Of a stretch of DNA of 64,000 bases, positions 50,502 through 59,968 are shown in pieces. This DNA comes from Ruminococcus turbiniformis (GTDB taxonomy: Bacteria; Bacillota; Clostridia; Lachnospirales; Lachnospiraceae), in the NCBI RefSeq assembly GCF_020687545.1, contig NZ_JAJEQX010000021.1, positions 1 to 64,000 on the forward strand, read 5' to 3'. The translations under genes were made by a program, and so were the position numbers. The number at the start of each line of letters is the position of its first letter. Position 1 is the stretch's first letter. The notes under the pieces were generated by a model that had not been told where the DNA came from, searched no databases, and was given only the letters and a program-made list of their open reading frames with translations.

Positions 50502-53500
50502 TTATCGCACCTCCTCATGTTGTTTCGGTTTCTTTTCAGGGCTACGGGGTGGCACCGGGCGCTTCAAGCTGTCCAGCACCGAAGGCCGTGCGCTCTTGGC
50601 AACCACAGTTTCCGGCTGGGCATGGCCCTTGCCGTCAATGTTCAGCAGCGTGTCCAGTTCCACCAGACGGGCGGACTTGACTCGCAGATCATCCTCAAAG
50701 GGAAACGGCTTTCCGATTTCCTCTTTGGCTGCGGCCTGCTGTTGGTAAAGGTTGTCCAGCTGGTTTTTCACGGCTTCCAAACGCTGAGGCATTTGAGCCA
50801 GTGCATTGTCGATACGGGTGAGGTTTCCGCGCGGGTCTGTGCCGAGGCTTGCCCGGTGGGTCATCTGGCCTTTCAACAGGAGCGTATATTCCTGTTTCCA
50901 AGCGGAAAACTCCACGGACATAGTAAAGCCCCGATAGCTGCCGATCTGCACCGGTTCGGAGCCTTTGACCTCCTTACAGGCGTCTAGCAAGGCTGCACCG
51001 GCGTTTTCTTTGTCAGTCAGCACATCGCCCCGGATCTCCATTCCAGCAAAGCCATCCTCCGGGTGAGGATGGGCGGCCAGGGTCTCCAGATCCGCTTCAA
51101 AGCCTTTAATAAACCCCTTGTTAGTTTCGATTTCCTGGGGGAAGTATTTGAGCAACTGATCCTCCAGGCGGTACTGCTTGCTCTGATGGTCAGCTTTCAT
51201 CAGCTTCAGACGCGCAACCTCCACATCCAAATCCATGCGCTCCTTGATACGGGGGTCTCCGGCGCACAGGGCCTTGATCTCGGCAAAGGACAGCGCCGTT
51301 TCGTCCACATCATCGCAGGAGCGGACCGGGCTTTTGCTGGTCATGATTTGCGAAATGAATTTCTGTTTGTTCTCCACCGTCTGCCACAGGTAGGCATCGA
51401 AAGTTCCCTCGGTAACATAGCGGTACACATGGACCAGCGGATTCTGGTTGTCCTGGCGCTCGATACGGCCCTTGCGCTGGGCAAGGTCTCCCGGACGCCA
51501 CGGACAATCCAGGTCATGGAGCGCCACAAGCCGGTCCTGCACATTGGTGCCAGCGCCCATTTTGGAGGTGCTGCCCAGCAGGACGCGCACCTGCCCAGTG
51601 CGAACCTTGGAAAACAGTTCTTTCTTCTGCACCTCGGTCTTGGCTTCGTGGATAAAAGCAATCTGCTCGGCGGGCATTCCCTGGGCGATGAGCTTCTGGC
51701 GGATGTCCTCATAGATGGTAAAGGCAGGCTCAGGCTCATCCAACGGCACAGCCTGTTCCAGCGCATGAAGTGTGGGATTATCCAGCTGTTTGGCTGCCTT
51801 TTTGGAGGGGGCTGCCTGGGGCGTGGAAATGTCGCAGAATACCAGCTGGGTCAGCTTGTCAGCCTCGCCGTCCCGCCAGATCTGCATGATATTACCCACA
51901 CACTGATTGACCTTGGTGCCGGGTTCATCCGGCAGCAGCTGGTTGATGATACGCTGGTCCAGACCCAGCTTGCGGCCATCGCCGGTAATCTTGAGCATAT
52001 TGTCCTCTGAGGGGTCAACGCTGCCGCTGTGTACCCTGGAGGCGCGCTCGGAGAGAACCTGCACCATCTCTTTTTGGTGTTCAGTAGGCTGGGCCACGAT
52101 GTTGTGGTATTCCACCTCCGGGGTGGGCAAGTTCAGCTGATCGGCGGTTTTGATGTCGGCAACTTCACGGAACAAGTTCATCAGCTCCGGGAGGTTGAAA
52201 AACTTGCTGAATCTCGTTCTTGCCCGGTAGCCGGTGCCTTCCGGTGCCAGCTCCAGCGCCGTGACGGTTTCTCCGAAGCGGCTGGCCCAGCAGTCGAAGT
52301 GGGTCATGTTCAGCTCTTGCAGGCGGTCATACTGGAGATACCGCTGCATGGTGTAAAGTTCGGTCATGCTGTTCGATACGGGGGTGCCAGTGGCGAAAAT
52401 CACACCACGGTTTCCGGTCAGTTCATCCATATAGCGACACTTTGCAAACATATCGCTGGACTTTTGGGCATCGCTTGTGGAGAGACCTGCCACATTCCGC
52501 ATCTTGGTGTATAAAAACAGGTTTTTATAGTTATGCGCCTCATCGACGAACAGGCGGTCCACACCCAACTGCTCGAATGTTACCACATCGTCCTTGCGGC
52601 TCTCGGCCTGCAATTTCTCCAGCCGGGCTTCCAGGGACTTCTTGGTGCGTTCCAACTGCTTGACCGTGAAACGCTCACCGCCGCTGTACTTCACCTCGGC
52701 AATGCCCTCGGTGATCTCGTCGATCTGCTCCTGAAGGAGCCGTTCCTGACGCTCTCGGCTGATGGGGATTTTCTCAAACTGGCTGTGTCCCATGATGATG
52801 GCGTCATAATCGCCGGTGGCAATGCGGGCGCAGAACTTCTTGCGGTTGTGGGTCTCAAAGTCCTTTTTGGTGGTGACAAGAATGTTGGCGGAAGGATAGA
52901 GCCGCAGAAACTCCGACGCCCATTGTTCGGTCAGATGGTTCGGCACCACAAAGAGGGATTTCTGACACAAGCCCAGGCGCTTACTCTCCATGGCGGCAGC
53001 CACCATTTCAAAGGTTTTGCCAGCGCCTACCTCGTGTGCCAGCAGCGTATTGCCGCCGTACAGCACATGAGCGATAGCGTTTTTCTGGTGTTCCCGCAAG
53101 GTGATGGCCGGGTTCATACCACCGAAAGTAATGTGTCCGCCGTCGTATTCACGGGGACGGGTGGAGTTCATTTCCTCATTGTACTGGCGGACCAGAGCTT
53201 GGCGGCGGTCCGGGTCTTTCCAAATCCAGTCTTTGAAAGCGTCCCGGATCGCTTGCTGCTTTTGGGCGGCCAGGGTGGTCTCTTTGGCATTCAACACCCG
53301 GCGCTCTTTGCCGTCTGCATCCTCTATGGTGTCGTAGATACGGACATCCCGCAGGTTCAGGCTGTCCTCCAGAATCTTGTAGGCATTGGCACGGCTGGTT
53401 CCGTAGGTGGTATAGGCTGCCACATTGTTCTGGCTTACAGAGCTTTTGCCGGTGATCTGCCACTCAGCGGTGAAAGAAGAATAGTTGACCTCGATATTGC

Positions 53501-56500
53501 GCTGGAGATAAAACGGCGTGTCGAAGGTCTCATACATAAACTGCTGGATGTACTCTTTGTCGATCCAGGTAGCGCCCAGGCGCACCTCAATCTCCGACGC
53601 ATCCAGGTCTTTGGGCTGGGCAGCGGTAAGGGCCTCCACATTGACTGCAAAGGAAGGGTCCTGCTGTGCGGCCCGCTGTGCCTGACGCAGCTTGCGCCGC
53701 ACATTGCCGGACAGGTATTCGTCGGCTGTTACATAATGGGGAGTGCCGTCTTTCTCCAACTGCCCAGGTACACGGAAGATCACGCCTTTTAGCTCGGCGG
53801 CCAGTTCGTCGCCGGTCTTGCCGGTCAACTCCGCCATATACGCCATATCGACAAAGGCTTTTTCGGAAATTGATACGGCCAGAGCTTCACTTGCGGTATC
53901 CACAGTGTCCACCGCCTTGTGGGGCTTGATGGTGCGCTTGGTGAACATATCCGCCTTGCGCTCCAGCTTGCCGTCCTCGTCAATGACTTCCAGCGCGCAG
54001 AGCAGATAGTAGCTGGAATCATCAGCAAAGGCCAGCCGGTTCGCCCGGTCATTGATAAGACCATATTTTGCAGAGAAGCTGTCATAGAGCCGGTTCAGTT
54101 CGGCCTGTTTGTCCTGGATGGCGCTGTCCGGTGTGGCGGCGTCCATTTGCAGATCAATGAGCTGCTGGACACATTCTCGCAGACCCACCAGTCCTTTCAC
54201 ACGGGCTTCGGCGGTGGCATTCAGGTCAGGCCGTACCATACAGCTGTTTTCACGGTAATACACATCGCCGTCCACAACGGTGTAGGAGTAATTTTTCACA
54301 TTGGGGTCAGCAGGGATAGAAGTGTCGATGGCTTCGCCCTCGCCCAGCTCCGGCAGCTCGGCCTCCTGGTAGGTGCCGCGAATGTACTTCACGGCATCAT
54401 GCAGCTGATCGGCAAGCTCCAGCCCCTCGATGGGGTTCACGGTGTAGTCCATGCCGTGGGCGGTGCTTTCCGGTTCCTGTCGGCCCAGCACCATTTCCGG
54501 GTGGTCCAGGAAATAGCGGTTGATGGCAAAGCCGTCCTCGGTCTGCCCGGTCTGCGTCCACTCCGGCACGATGTCCAACGGACGGTCACGCTTTTGCAGG
54601 AAGATGATGTCCGAAACGACCTCGGCACCTGCGTTCTTTTTGAAAGCGTCATTGGGCAGACGGATGGCCCCCAGCAGTTCGGCGCGCTGAGCAAGATACC
54701 GGCGCACGGTGGAATCCTTGGCGTCCATCGTGTAGCGGCTGGTGACAAAGGCCACCACGCCACCGGGACGAACCTGATCCAGAGCCTTGGCGAAAAAGTA
54801 GTTGTGAATGCTGAAATTCAGCTTGTCATAGGCTTTATCCCGAACCTGATACTGGCCAAACGGTACATTACCCACCGCCAGATCGTAGAAATCCCGCCTG
54901 TCGGTGGTCTCAAACCCTGCCACGGTGATGTCGGCCTTGGGGTAGAGCTGCTGGGCAATACGCCCGCTGATGGAATCCAGCTCCACGCCGTAAAGACGGC
55001 TGTTTCGCATTTCCTCCGGCAGCATACCGAAGAAATTGCCTACACCACAGGACGGCTCCAGGATGTTGCCGGTCTCAAATCCCATGCGGCCCACAGCCTC
55101 GTAAATCGCTTTGATGACCGTAGGGCTGGTGTAGTGCGCGTTGAGGGTGGAACCTCTGGCAGCAGCGTATTCCTCCGGGGTCAGCAGTTCCTTCAGCTGG
55201 GCATATTCCTTGCTCCAGCTTTCCTTGTCGGGGTCAAAGGCATCGGCAAGGCCGCCCCAGCCCACATACCGAGAAAGGATTTTCTGCTGTTCCGGCGTTG
55301 CCTGCTCGGTGGTTTCCTCCAGGTATTTCAGCAGCTTGATTGCCTCGACATTGGCCTGGAACTTAGCCTTGGGGCCGCCTTCGCCCAGGTGATCGTCAGT
55401 GATACGGAAATTCTCGGCGGTGCGACGCAGATTGGCCTTGTATTCCTCATAAGAGGCTTCCTCGGCAGCTTTGACATTGGGGAAGGTCTGCCACTCGCCG
55501 TTTACCTGAATGGAAACGGGGTGTTCGTCCAGTACCTCATCCAGAGTCTTTTCCGGCTCGACAGCAGGCGTGGGCGGCTCCGGCTCATTGGTTCGCAGGG
55601 TCTGAACAACCACATCATAGGGCAGATTGTTCTTATCGCCCGGATAGACAGCCACAGTCTCGGCTTGGAAGGCCGGGGTTTCGGCAGCCGGTTCGGGGCG
55701 TTCCTGCTCAAAACCGTCCAACTGACGGGCATACATCCCGCGCAGCAAAGGCGCAACCTCGCTCCACTGGAAGAACAGCATGGCCAGACGCTTTTCATCT
55801 GCATCCAGCACTTCCAGCTCGATACCTTCCGGCATCGTGCGGTAATCGGCGGTCTCGCCGGTCTCCAGCTCCATCGTTTCCACGATGTTGGGATAGGCCC
55901 GGCTCAGCCACAAGGCTACCTCCTGGTTACTCTTGCCGTTGCGAAGAAGCTCGGAAAGCTCCGCCTTGTCCGCCTCACCAATCAGGCCATGGGCCAGCAC
56001 ATCCCGAAGGTCCTGGTCCACCGTATCCAGATTTGCAGGCAGGAATTCGGTATAGAAGTCGTTGCGGTTATCCTCCCGCAAAAGCTGCTCAAACCGTTCC
56101 CGGCTCTCAGCCCGGTAGATGGGATAGCTCATGCCGGTGGGCAGCAGCTGCACCGTGTCATCCCGCAGCTCTGTGATCTGATGGGGCCGGTCATCCAGAT
56201 AGACAATATCACCCACATTGTAAGGAGGAACCGCTGGATCGTAGGAGGTTCGCTCCCGGAGTGTGCCACGAGCCGCAGCGTATTCCTCATCTGAAACCAG
56301 AACACGCAAATTATGGGGAGAAGGCTGTTCCGGCTCATCTGCCGGGACGCTCTCTCTGGATATGGCCTCCACATCCGCCATAACACGCTGGATGAATGGG
56401 TCATTATCCAGTTTTTCCTCATCCACCAGTTCACCATTCACAATGCCGCGCTCGGCCAAAGCCTCCCGAATGGCGATGGGGTCGATGTTGTCGAACCGGT

Positions 56501-59500
56501 CCTGTTCCGCTTCGGTGTAGAACCGGTCCTCCTTGATAAGCTGAGCGATCCGGCGCTGTACCTTGGGCCAGGGCAGCACCGTTCCTTCGGGGCTTTCCGG
56601 GCGAACCGAAAACGGGGTTTTGCCATCGCCGCCGTCAAACTCATGGGCCAGCCATGCAGCGGTATCTTTTTCCCGCCCATGTTTCTCCATGTAACGGACA
56701 ACGGCGTGTTTACTTTCGATTTTGCCGTTCCAGTCCTGGATAGCCTTGTCGATGTCATTGTCCGTGAGAGGGTGCAGCAGCTCATGGAGCTTGGGATAGG
56801 TCTCGTCGATGATTTCTCGATGAAGGCGCTGGCGGAACTCCGGTGTGTCGGAATAGAGGCGGAGCAGCTCCATGTTGCCAGATCCCAGGACAGCACGGCG
56901 AATAGCGGCATTGCCCTCGATCACGGCGTTCTCATGGTCACTGTGACCGCAGGCATTGCGATATGGCACATCTTCCATAACAGCGGCAAGTACAATGGGC
57001 TTGTATTGCTCATGCAGTTCTCGAATCGTAGGGGCTGCGGCTGCTTCGGTCTCCTGAAATACTCTGGTCCCGTCTGCGCCAAACTCCGCTTCCTGGGCAT
57101 TGATGTGCTGTTCCGCCTCATGGTCGATAGAGGGCATGGAATACTCCTGCCGCTCCCTGCCGCCCTTCGGGACAGCGGAAATGGTCACATCATGCTTATC
57201 CCGCAGCTGTTCCACAACCTGCTCCAGCCGGTTTGCCGGAAAGCCGCACATTTCCACACGGCCACCGCCGGGGATAGCGCGGGTCGTGAGATTGAGGTCC
57301 AGTTCCGCAGCAGCAGTTTTGGCGTCCTCACCGTACAGCTCAAAAAAATCCCCCATTTGGTAGAGGATTATATCATCCGGGTGGCGCTCCTTGACGCCGT
57401 TGTATTCCCACACAGCCGGGTCCGGCTGCTGGGCTTGCAGGGCATCTTCTTCCGCCAGGGCCTTTTCTGCCTGGATTTTGTCATACTCCGCCTGTTCCTG
57501 TTCTGTGAGATAGCGTCCCTTCTGGATCAGGTCGGTAATCCGTTTGGCGACTTTCTCCCAGGTGAAATGCACATCCGGGCAGCCGTCTTTTTTGTAGTGC
57601 AGACCTTTTCCGTCGTGGCTTTCATCGCTTTTCATTGCACCGGACAGGGCATGGGAGTGACCGCCAATACCATACTTATGTTTGAGAAAATCCACCTTTT
57701 CCTTATCCGTATGGGGTTCCTGGAAAAAGGTGAAAACTCGGCCCTTACCGCCCTCAAATCCGCTGCCTCTGGTCATGGCGGCGTCGATCTCGTCCTCAGA
57801 GATAAACTGCTTGACCGAAGGTACTTCCGTCAACTGAGAGGTAAAGGTGGTGCGAGGCAAGGACAGATCTTGCAGGTTCTCCCAAATTTCTTTGGGTTTA
57901 TGGTAGTGGAAGCGCAGCAAATCCCGATCCTGCTGGTAGGCCGTCCAGAAGGCAGCATATTCTTCCGCAAGGTTCTGGCGAAACTCCGGGCTTTTCAGCT
58001 GTTCGGTGAGCCATGCAGATTCCTCCGGGAAACCGCGCCCCGGATTGTTGGAAAGGATGGGCAGATACCCAGCTTCTCTGGCTTCCTCGCTGAAATCGTG
58101 GTACAGATTCCAGAACTTTTCCGCGAGGAGGGAGCGTTCATAGCCCGCAGCCTCAGCCAGCTCCACATTGGTGGCAAACTGGCCGTCCTGCAAAAGCTGG
58201 CCGATACGCTCAGCGGCACTCTCCCAGGAAATGACCTGGGCGGACTTATCGTAACGGGCAGTTTTGCCGTGGGAAAGATGGATTCCATCCTCGGCATACC
58301 ATGCAGTGATGCTGCCAATCCCGTTGCCGCCATGGTACAGGGTTTTCAGGGTGTCTGCGATCTCGGTGGTGGACTTCTGCTCCTCAAAGGCCGCGACAAT
58401 GCGCTCTCTCTGGCGATAGGTGTTGCCGCCCAGCCGCAGCACATGGTCGATGTCAGCCTGGGCAAAAGAAAAAGCAGAGGATGTTTTCACATTCTCTGCT
58501 TCATCTATGATTCTGATTTGTTCTGCTTCGGAGAGGAAGAAACTCAGCTGTGAATAAGCTCCGCCATCAGAATCTCCTCGGCCTGTGCTTTGCAGGTGTT
58601 CATCAGGCCCACCCAGCGCATCGGGTCGCTGGCTTTCAGCTGCTCCGTCGCGCCCGCGTCTTTCGCCAGCTGGGGCATCATCTGCTCCAGACGGCTCTGC
58701 GCTGTCTCGTCGATCTCGATGAGGTGCGGGTACAGCTTCTCGGTCAGCAGCAGCTGATTGTAAATCAGGGGCCGGTGTTCCTTCAGGTACGCTTTCCGCA
58801 TCCTGCCGTACTTGCCCAGGGGCTTCTCCGGCTGTTCGGTCAGCTTCAGGTCGGGAATCTGATAATCTCCGTTCATCGTGTAAGTCAGGCTGTTCTCCAT
58901 GTGTAACGCTCCTTTCCGCGAGTTGCTCGCGCTCATAGATCTGGATGGTGACGCCGATCTGCCGCAAAACCTGCTGGTTAATCTGGCTGACCGCCGCGCC
59001 CAACGCCCCAACCGTGGCCGGGGTATTGAAATCGAAAATCGGCATGAAGTCCTCATGCTGGAAATATTGTTCCGTATCCAGCCCACAGCGAGACATCAGG
59101 GCATAGGCGATACTGACGGTGGCGGCGGACTTAAATTGGACTTCGATGTTGTAATCATCGTACTCCGCCAGGAACGAACCGTCAACGATATAGCGGAAAT
59201 CTCTCTGATGATCGTCCCAATACTCACTCGCCAGCTTTCCGGCTACATCCGTGAGCTGCTGGGCGAGATTGTCACCGGCAACGCCGTAGTTTTGCTCCAG
59301 CATGGCCGACACAGGCCCAATGTGCTGTTCTTCCAGCTGCCACAACCAGGGTGTACGGGAATGTTCACGGGTGCCGGTATCGGAAATATCGAACACATAG
59401 CGCAGGCGAAGCTTGTCGCCGGAATCGTCCACCAGGGCAATACCCTTGGAGCCACGGCGCACATACCGTCCCATTTTTTCATTCCACAGGTCATACTCGG

Positions 59501-59672
59501 CGCAGGCGGTGGCATCCGGGCGCTGGGCGTAAATCATCATTTGCTCGTGGAATGGGTATTTATAAAGGCGGGCGGCGGTGGTGAGAAAAGCCGTCCACTC
59601 CTTCCAGCTGCCTACAAGCTGGGTCGATACCTGTTCGGCCATCTGCCGGTAAAATTCAGCTTTGGATGGCAT
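50502..59672 (-). CDS. Giant DNA methylase-helicase (BcnI-like/SNF2 ICE protein, about 3056 aa)
   Basis: Domains in order, numbered from ATG 59672: an ArdC-like N-terminus (EFYRQMAEQVSTQLVGSWKEW; MMIYAQRPDATACAEYDLW); a low-complexity R/D/A-rich linker at about 255-385 that overlaps tnpV; helical LPD-type domains; a MutS-domain-I-like segment (DIILYQMGDFFELYGEDAKT, about 765); an N6-methylase with SAM motif NILEPSCGVGNFFGMLP (about 1540) and the catalytic loop VGNVPFGQY (about 1600; NVPF in place of NPPY, usual for this family); a SNF2-like helicase with LLAHEVGAGKTFEM (about 2215), VDEAHNYKN (about 2375) and QRKGRIERQDN (about 2735); and a C-terminal coiled region. GGGAGG lies 9 nt before the ATG. 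It probably protects or remodels incoming ICE DNA. Confidence 0.9.
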   Translation of the reverse strand: MPSKAEFYRQMAEQVSTQLVGSWKEWTAFLTTAARLYKYPFHEQMMIYAQRPDATACAEYDLWNEKMGRYVRRGSKGIALVDDSGDKLRLRYVFDISDTGTREHSRTPWLWQLEEQHIGPVSAMLEQNYGVAGDNLAQQLTDVAGKLASEYWDDHQRDFRYIVDGSFLAEYDDYNIEVQFKSAATVSIAYALMSRCGLDTEQYFQHEDFMPIFDFNTPATVGALGAAVSQINQQVLRQIGVTIQIYEREQLAERSVTHGEQPDLHDERRLSDSRPEADRTAGEAPGQVRQDAESVPEGTPAPDLQSAAADREAVPAPHRDRRDSAEPSGADDAPAGERRGRDGAAESQRPDALGGPDEHLQSTGRGDSDGGAYSQLSFFLSEAEQIRIIDEAENVKTSSAFSFAQADIDHVLRLGGNTYRQRERIVAAFEEQKSTTEIADTLKTLYHGGNGIGSITAWYAEDGIHLSHGKTARYDKSAQVISWESAAERIGQLLQDGQFATNVELAEAAGYERSLLAEKFWNLYHDFSEEAREAGYLPILSNNPGRGFPEESAWLTEQLKSPEFRQNLAEEYAAFWTAYQQDRDLLRFHYHKPKEIWENLQDLSLPRTTFTSQLTEVPSVKQFISEDEIDAAMTRGSGFEGGKGRVFTFFQEPHTDKEKVDFLKHKYGIGGHSHALSGAMKSDESHDGKGLHYKKDGCPDVHFTWEKVAKRITDLIQKGRYLTEQEQAEYDKIQAEKALAEEDALQAQQPDPAVWEYNGVKERHPDDIILYQMGDFFELYGEDAKTAAAELDLNLTTRAIPGGGRVEMCGFPANRLEQVVEQLRDKHDVTISAVPKGGRERQEYSMPSIDHEAEQHINAQEAEFGADGTRVFQETEAAAAPTIRELHEQYKPIVLAAVMEDVPYRNACGHSDHENAVIEGNAAIRRAVLGSGNMELLRLYSDTPEFRQRLHREIIDETYPKLHELLHPLTDNDIDKAIQDWNGKIESKHAVVRYMEKHGREKDTAAWLAHEFDGGDGKTPFSVRPESPEGTVLPWPKVQRRIAQLIKEDRFYTEAEQDRFDNIDPIAIREALAERGIVNGELVDEEKLDNDPFIQRVMADVEAISRESVPADEPEQPSPHNLRVLVSDEEYAAARGTLRERTSYDPAVPPYNVGDIVYLDDRPHQITELRDDTVQLLPTGMSYPIYRAESRERFEQLLREDNRNDFYTEFLPANLDTVDQDLRDVLAHGLIGEADKAELSELLRNGKSNQEVALWLSRAYPNIVETMELETGETADYRTMPEGIELEVLDADEKRLAMLFFQWSEVAPLLRGMYARQLDGFEQERPEPAAETPAFQAETVAVYPGDKNNLPYDVVVQTLRTNEPEPPTPAVEPEKTLDEVLDEHPVSIQVNGEWQTFPNVKAAEEASYEEYKANLRRTAENFRITDDHLGEGGPKAKFQANVEAIKLLKYLEETTEQATPEQQKILSRYVGWGGLADAFDPDKESWSKEYAQLKELLTPEEYAAARGSTLNAHYTSPTVIKAIYEAVGRMGFETGNILEPSCGVGNFFGMLPEEMRNSRLYGVELDSISGRIAQQLYPKADITVAGFETTDRRDFYDLAVGNVPFGQYQVRDKAYDKLNFSIHNYFFAKALDQVRPGGVVAFVTSRYTMDAKDSTVRRYLAQRAELLGAIRLPNDAFKKNAGAEVVSDIIFLQKRDRPLDIVPEWTQTGQTEDGFAINRYFLDHPEMVLGRQEPESTAHGMDYTVNPIEGLELADQLHDAVKYIRGTYQEAELPELGEGEAIDTSIPADPNVKNYSYTVVDGDVYYRENSCMVRPDLNATAEARVKGLVGLRECVQQLIDLQMDAATPDSAIQDKQAELNRLYDSFSAKYGLINDRANRLAFADDSSYYLLCALEVIDEDGKLERKADMFTKRTIKPHKAVDTVDTASEALAVSISEKAFVDMAYMAELTGKTGDELAAELKGVIFRVPGQLEKDGTPHYVTADEYLSGNVRRKLRQAQRAAQQDPSFAVNVEALTAAQPKDLDASEIEVRLGATWIDKEYIQQFMYETFDTPFYLQRNIEVNYSSFTAEWQITGKSSVSQNNVAAYTTYGTSRANAYKILEDSLNLRDVRIYDTIEDADGKERRVLNAKETTLAAQKQQAIRDAFKDWIWKDPDRRQALVRQYNEEMNSTRPREYDGGHITFGGMNPAITLREHQKNAIAHVLYGGNTLLAHEVGAGKTFEMVAAAMESKRLGLCQKSLFVVPNHLTEQWASEFLRLYPSANILVTTKKDFETHNRKKFCARIATGDYDAIIMGHSQFEKIPISRERQERLLQEQIDEITEGIAEVKYSGGERFTVKQLERTKKSLEARLEKLQAESRKDDVVTFEQLGVDRLFVDEAHNYKNLFLYTKMRNVAGLSTSDAQKSSDMFAKCRYMDELTGNRGVIFATGTPVSNSMTELYTMQRYLQYDRLQELNMTHFDCWASRFGETVTALELAPEGTGYRARTRFSKFFNLPELMNLFREVADIKTADQLNLPTPEVEYHNIVAQPTEHQKEMVQVLSERASRVHSGSVDPSEDNMLKITGDGRKLGLDQRIINQLLPDEPGTKVNQCVGNIMQIWRDGEADKLTQLVFCDISTPQAAPSKKAAKQLDNPTLHALEQAVPLDEPEPAFTIYEDIRQKLIAQGMPAEQIAFIHEAKTEVQKKELFSKVRTGQVRVLLGSTSKMGAGTNVQDRLVALHDLDCPWRPGDLAQRKGRIERQDNQNPLVHVYRYVTEGTFDAYLWQTVENKQKFISQIMTSKSPVRSCDDVDETALSFAEIKALCAGDPRIKERMDLDVEVARLKLMKADHQSKQYRLEDQLLKYFPQEIETNKGFIKGFEADLETLAAHPHPEDGFAGMEIRGDVLTDKENAGAALLDACKEVKGSEPVQIGSYRGFTMSVEFSAWKQEYTLLLKGQMTHRASLGTDPRGNLTRIDNALAQMPQRLEAVKNQLDNLYQQQAAAKEEIGKPFPFEDDLRVKSARLVELDTLLNIDGKGHAQPETVVAKSARPSVLDSLKRPVPPRSPEKKPKQHEEVR
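58544..58900 (-). CDS. tnpV: TnpV-family protein nested inside the methylase-helicase gene
   Basis: A 118-aa frame on the same strand but in a different phase from the giant gene begins MENSLTYTMNGDYQIPDLKL and continues EQPEKPLGKYGRMRKAYLKE, RPLIYNQLLLTEKLYPHLIE and DPMRWVGLMNTCKAQAEEIL. This is the TnpV family of transposon-encoded proteins at full length. AAAGGAG lies 8 nt before its ATG, so it can be translated independently. The host gene reads the same bases as a low-complexity R/D/A/G-rich linker ending DALGGPDEHLQSTGRG. The function of TnpV is not established. Confidence 0.85.
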   Translation of the reverse strand: MENSLTYTMNGDYQIPDLKLTEQPEKPLGKYGRMRKAYLKEHRPLIYNQLLLTEKLYPHLIEIDETAQSRLEQMMPQLAKDAGATEQLKASDPMRWVGLMNTCKAQAEEILMAELIHS

Positions 59673-59751
59673 GGTTTTCTGTCCTCCCTTCATGTTGAAT
59701 AGAAATGGGACGGCATATCAGGCCGTCCCATCAGGTCTTTATGTGTGTTTT

Positions 59752-59967
59752 TTACTCGTCGAAATCTGGGTACAGCTCCAGTTCGGCAAACTCGGTGTCG
59801 TTCATAGCTTGGAGTTTACCCAGGGCGCTGTCCGTCAGTTCCCGCAGCTCGGCTTCCTCCGGCGAAAGCTCACCGCGCATCTCCGTCAGAGCGTCGATCA
59901 GCCCGGTGCGGCTGCCGGTGTTGTAGATGCAAAGAAGGTTCGTTTCCTCAAAGGTGAAGTTGTTCAT
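59752..59967 (-). CDS. Transposon-transfer assisting protein (TTRAP)
   Basis: This 71-aa acidic protein starts MNNFTFEETNLLCIYNTGSRTGLIDAL and contains LSPEEAELRELTDSALGKLQAM, followed by a very acidic tail. This is the TTRAP family found in Tn1549/CTn elements and needed or helpful for transfer in studied relatives. AAAGGGAG lies 8 nt before the ATG. It sits just after the CHC2-ArdC stop and 79 nt before the methylase-helicase ATG in one operon. Confidence 0.88.
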   Translation of the reverse strand: MNNFTFEETNLLCIYNTGSRTGLIDALTEMRGELSPEEAELRELTDSALGKLQAMNDTEFAELELYPDFDE

Positions 59968-59968
59968 A

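Noticed and set aside
54840..54880. Methylase domain called inactive because NPPY is replaced by NVPF
   Set aside because: From memory, this variant is usual in the ICE methylase-helicase family, so it is not evidence of inactivation in this copy.
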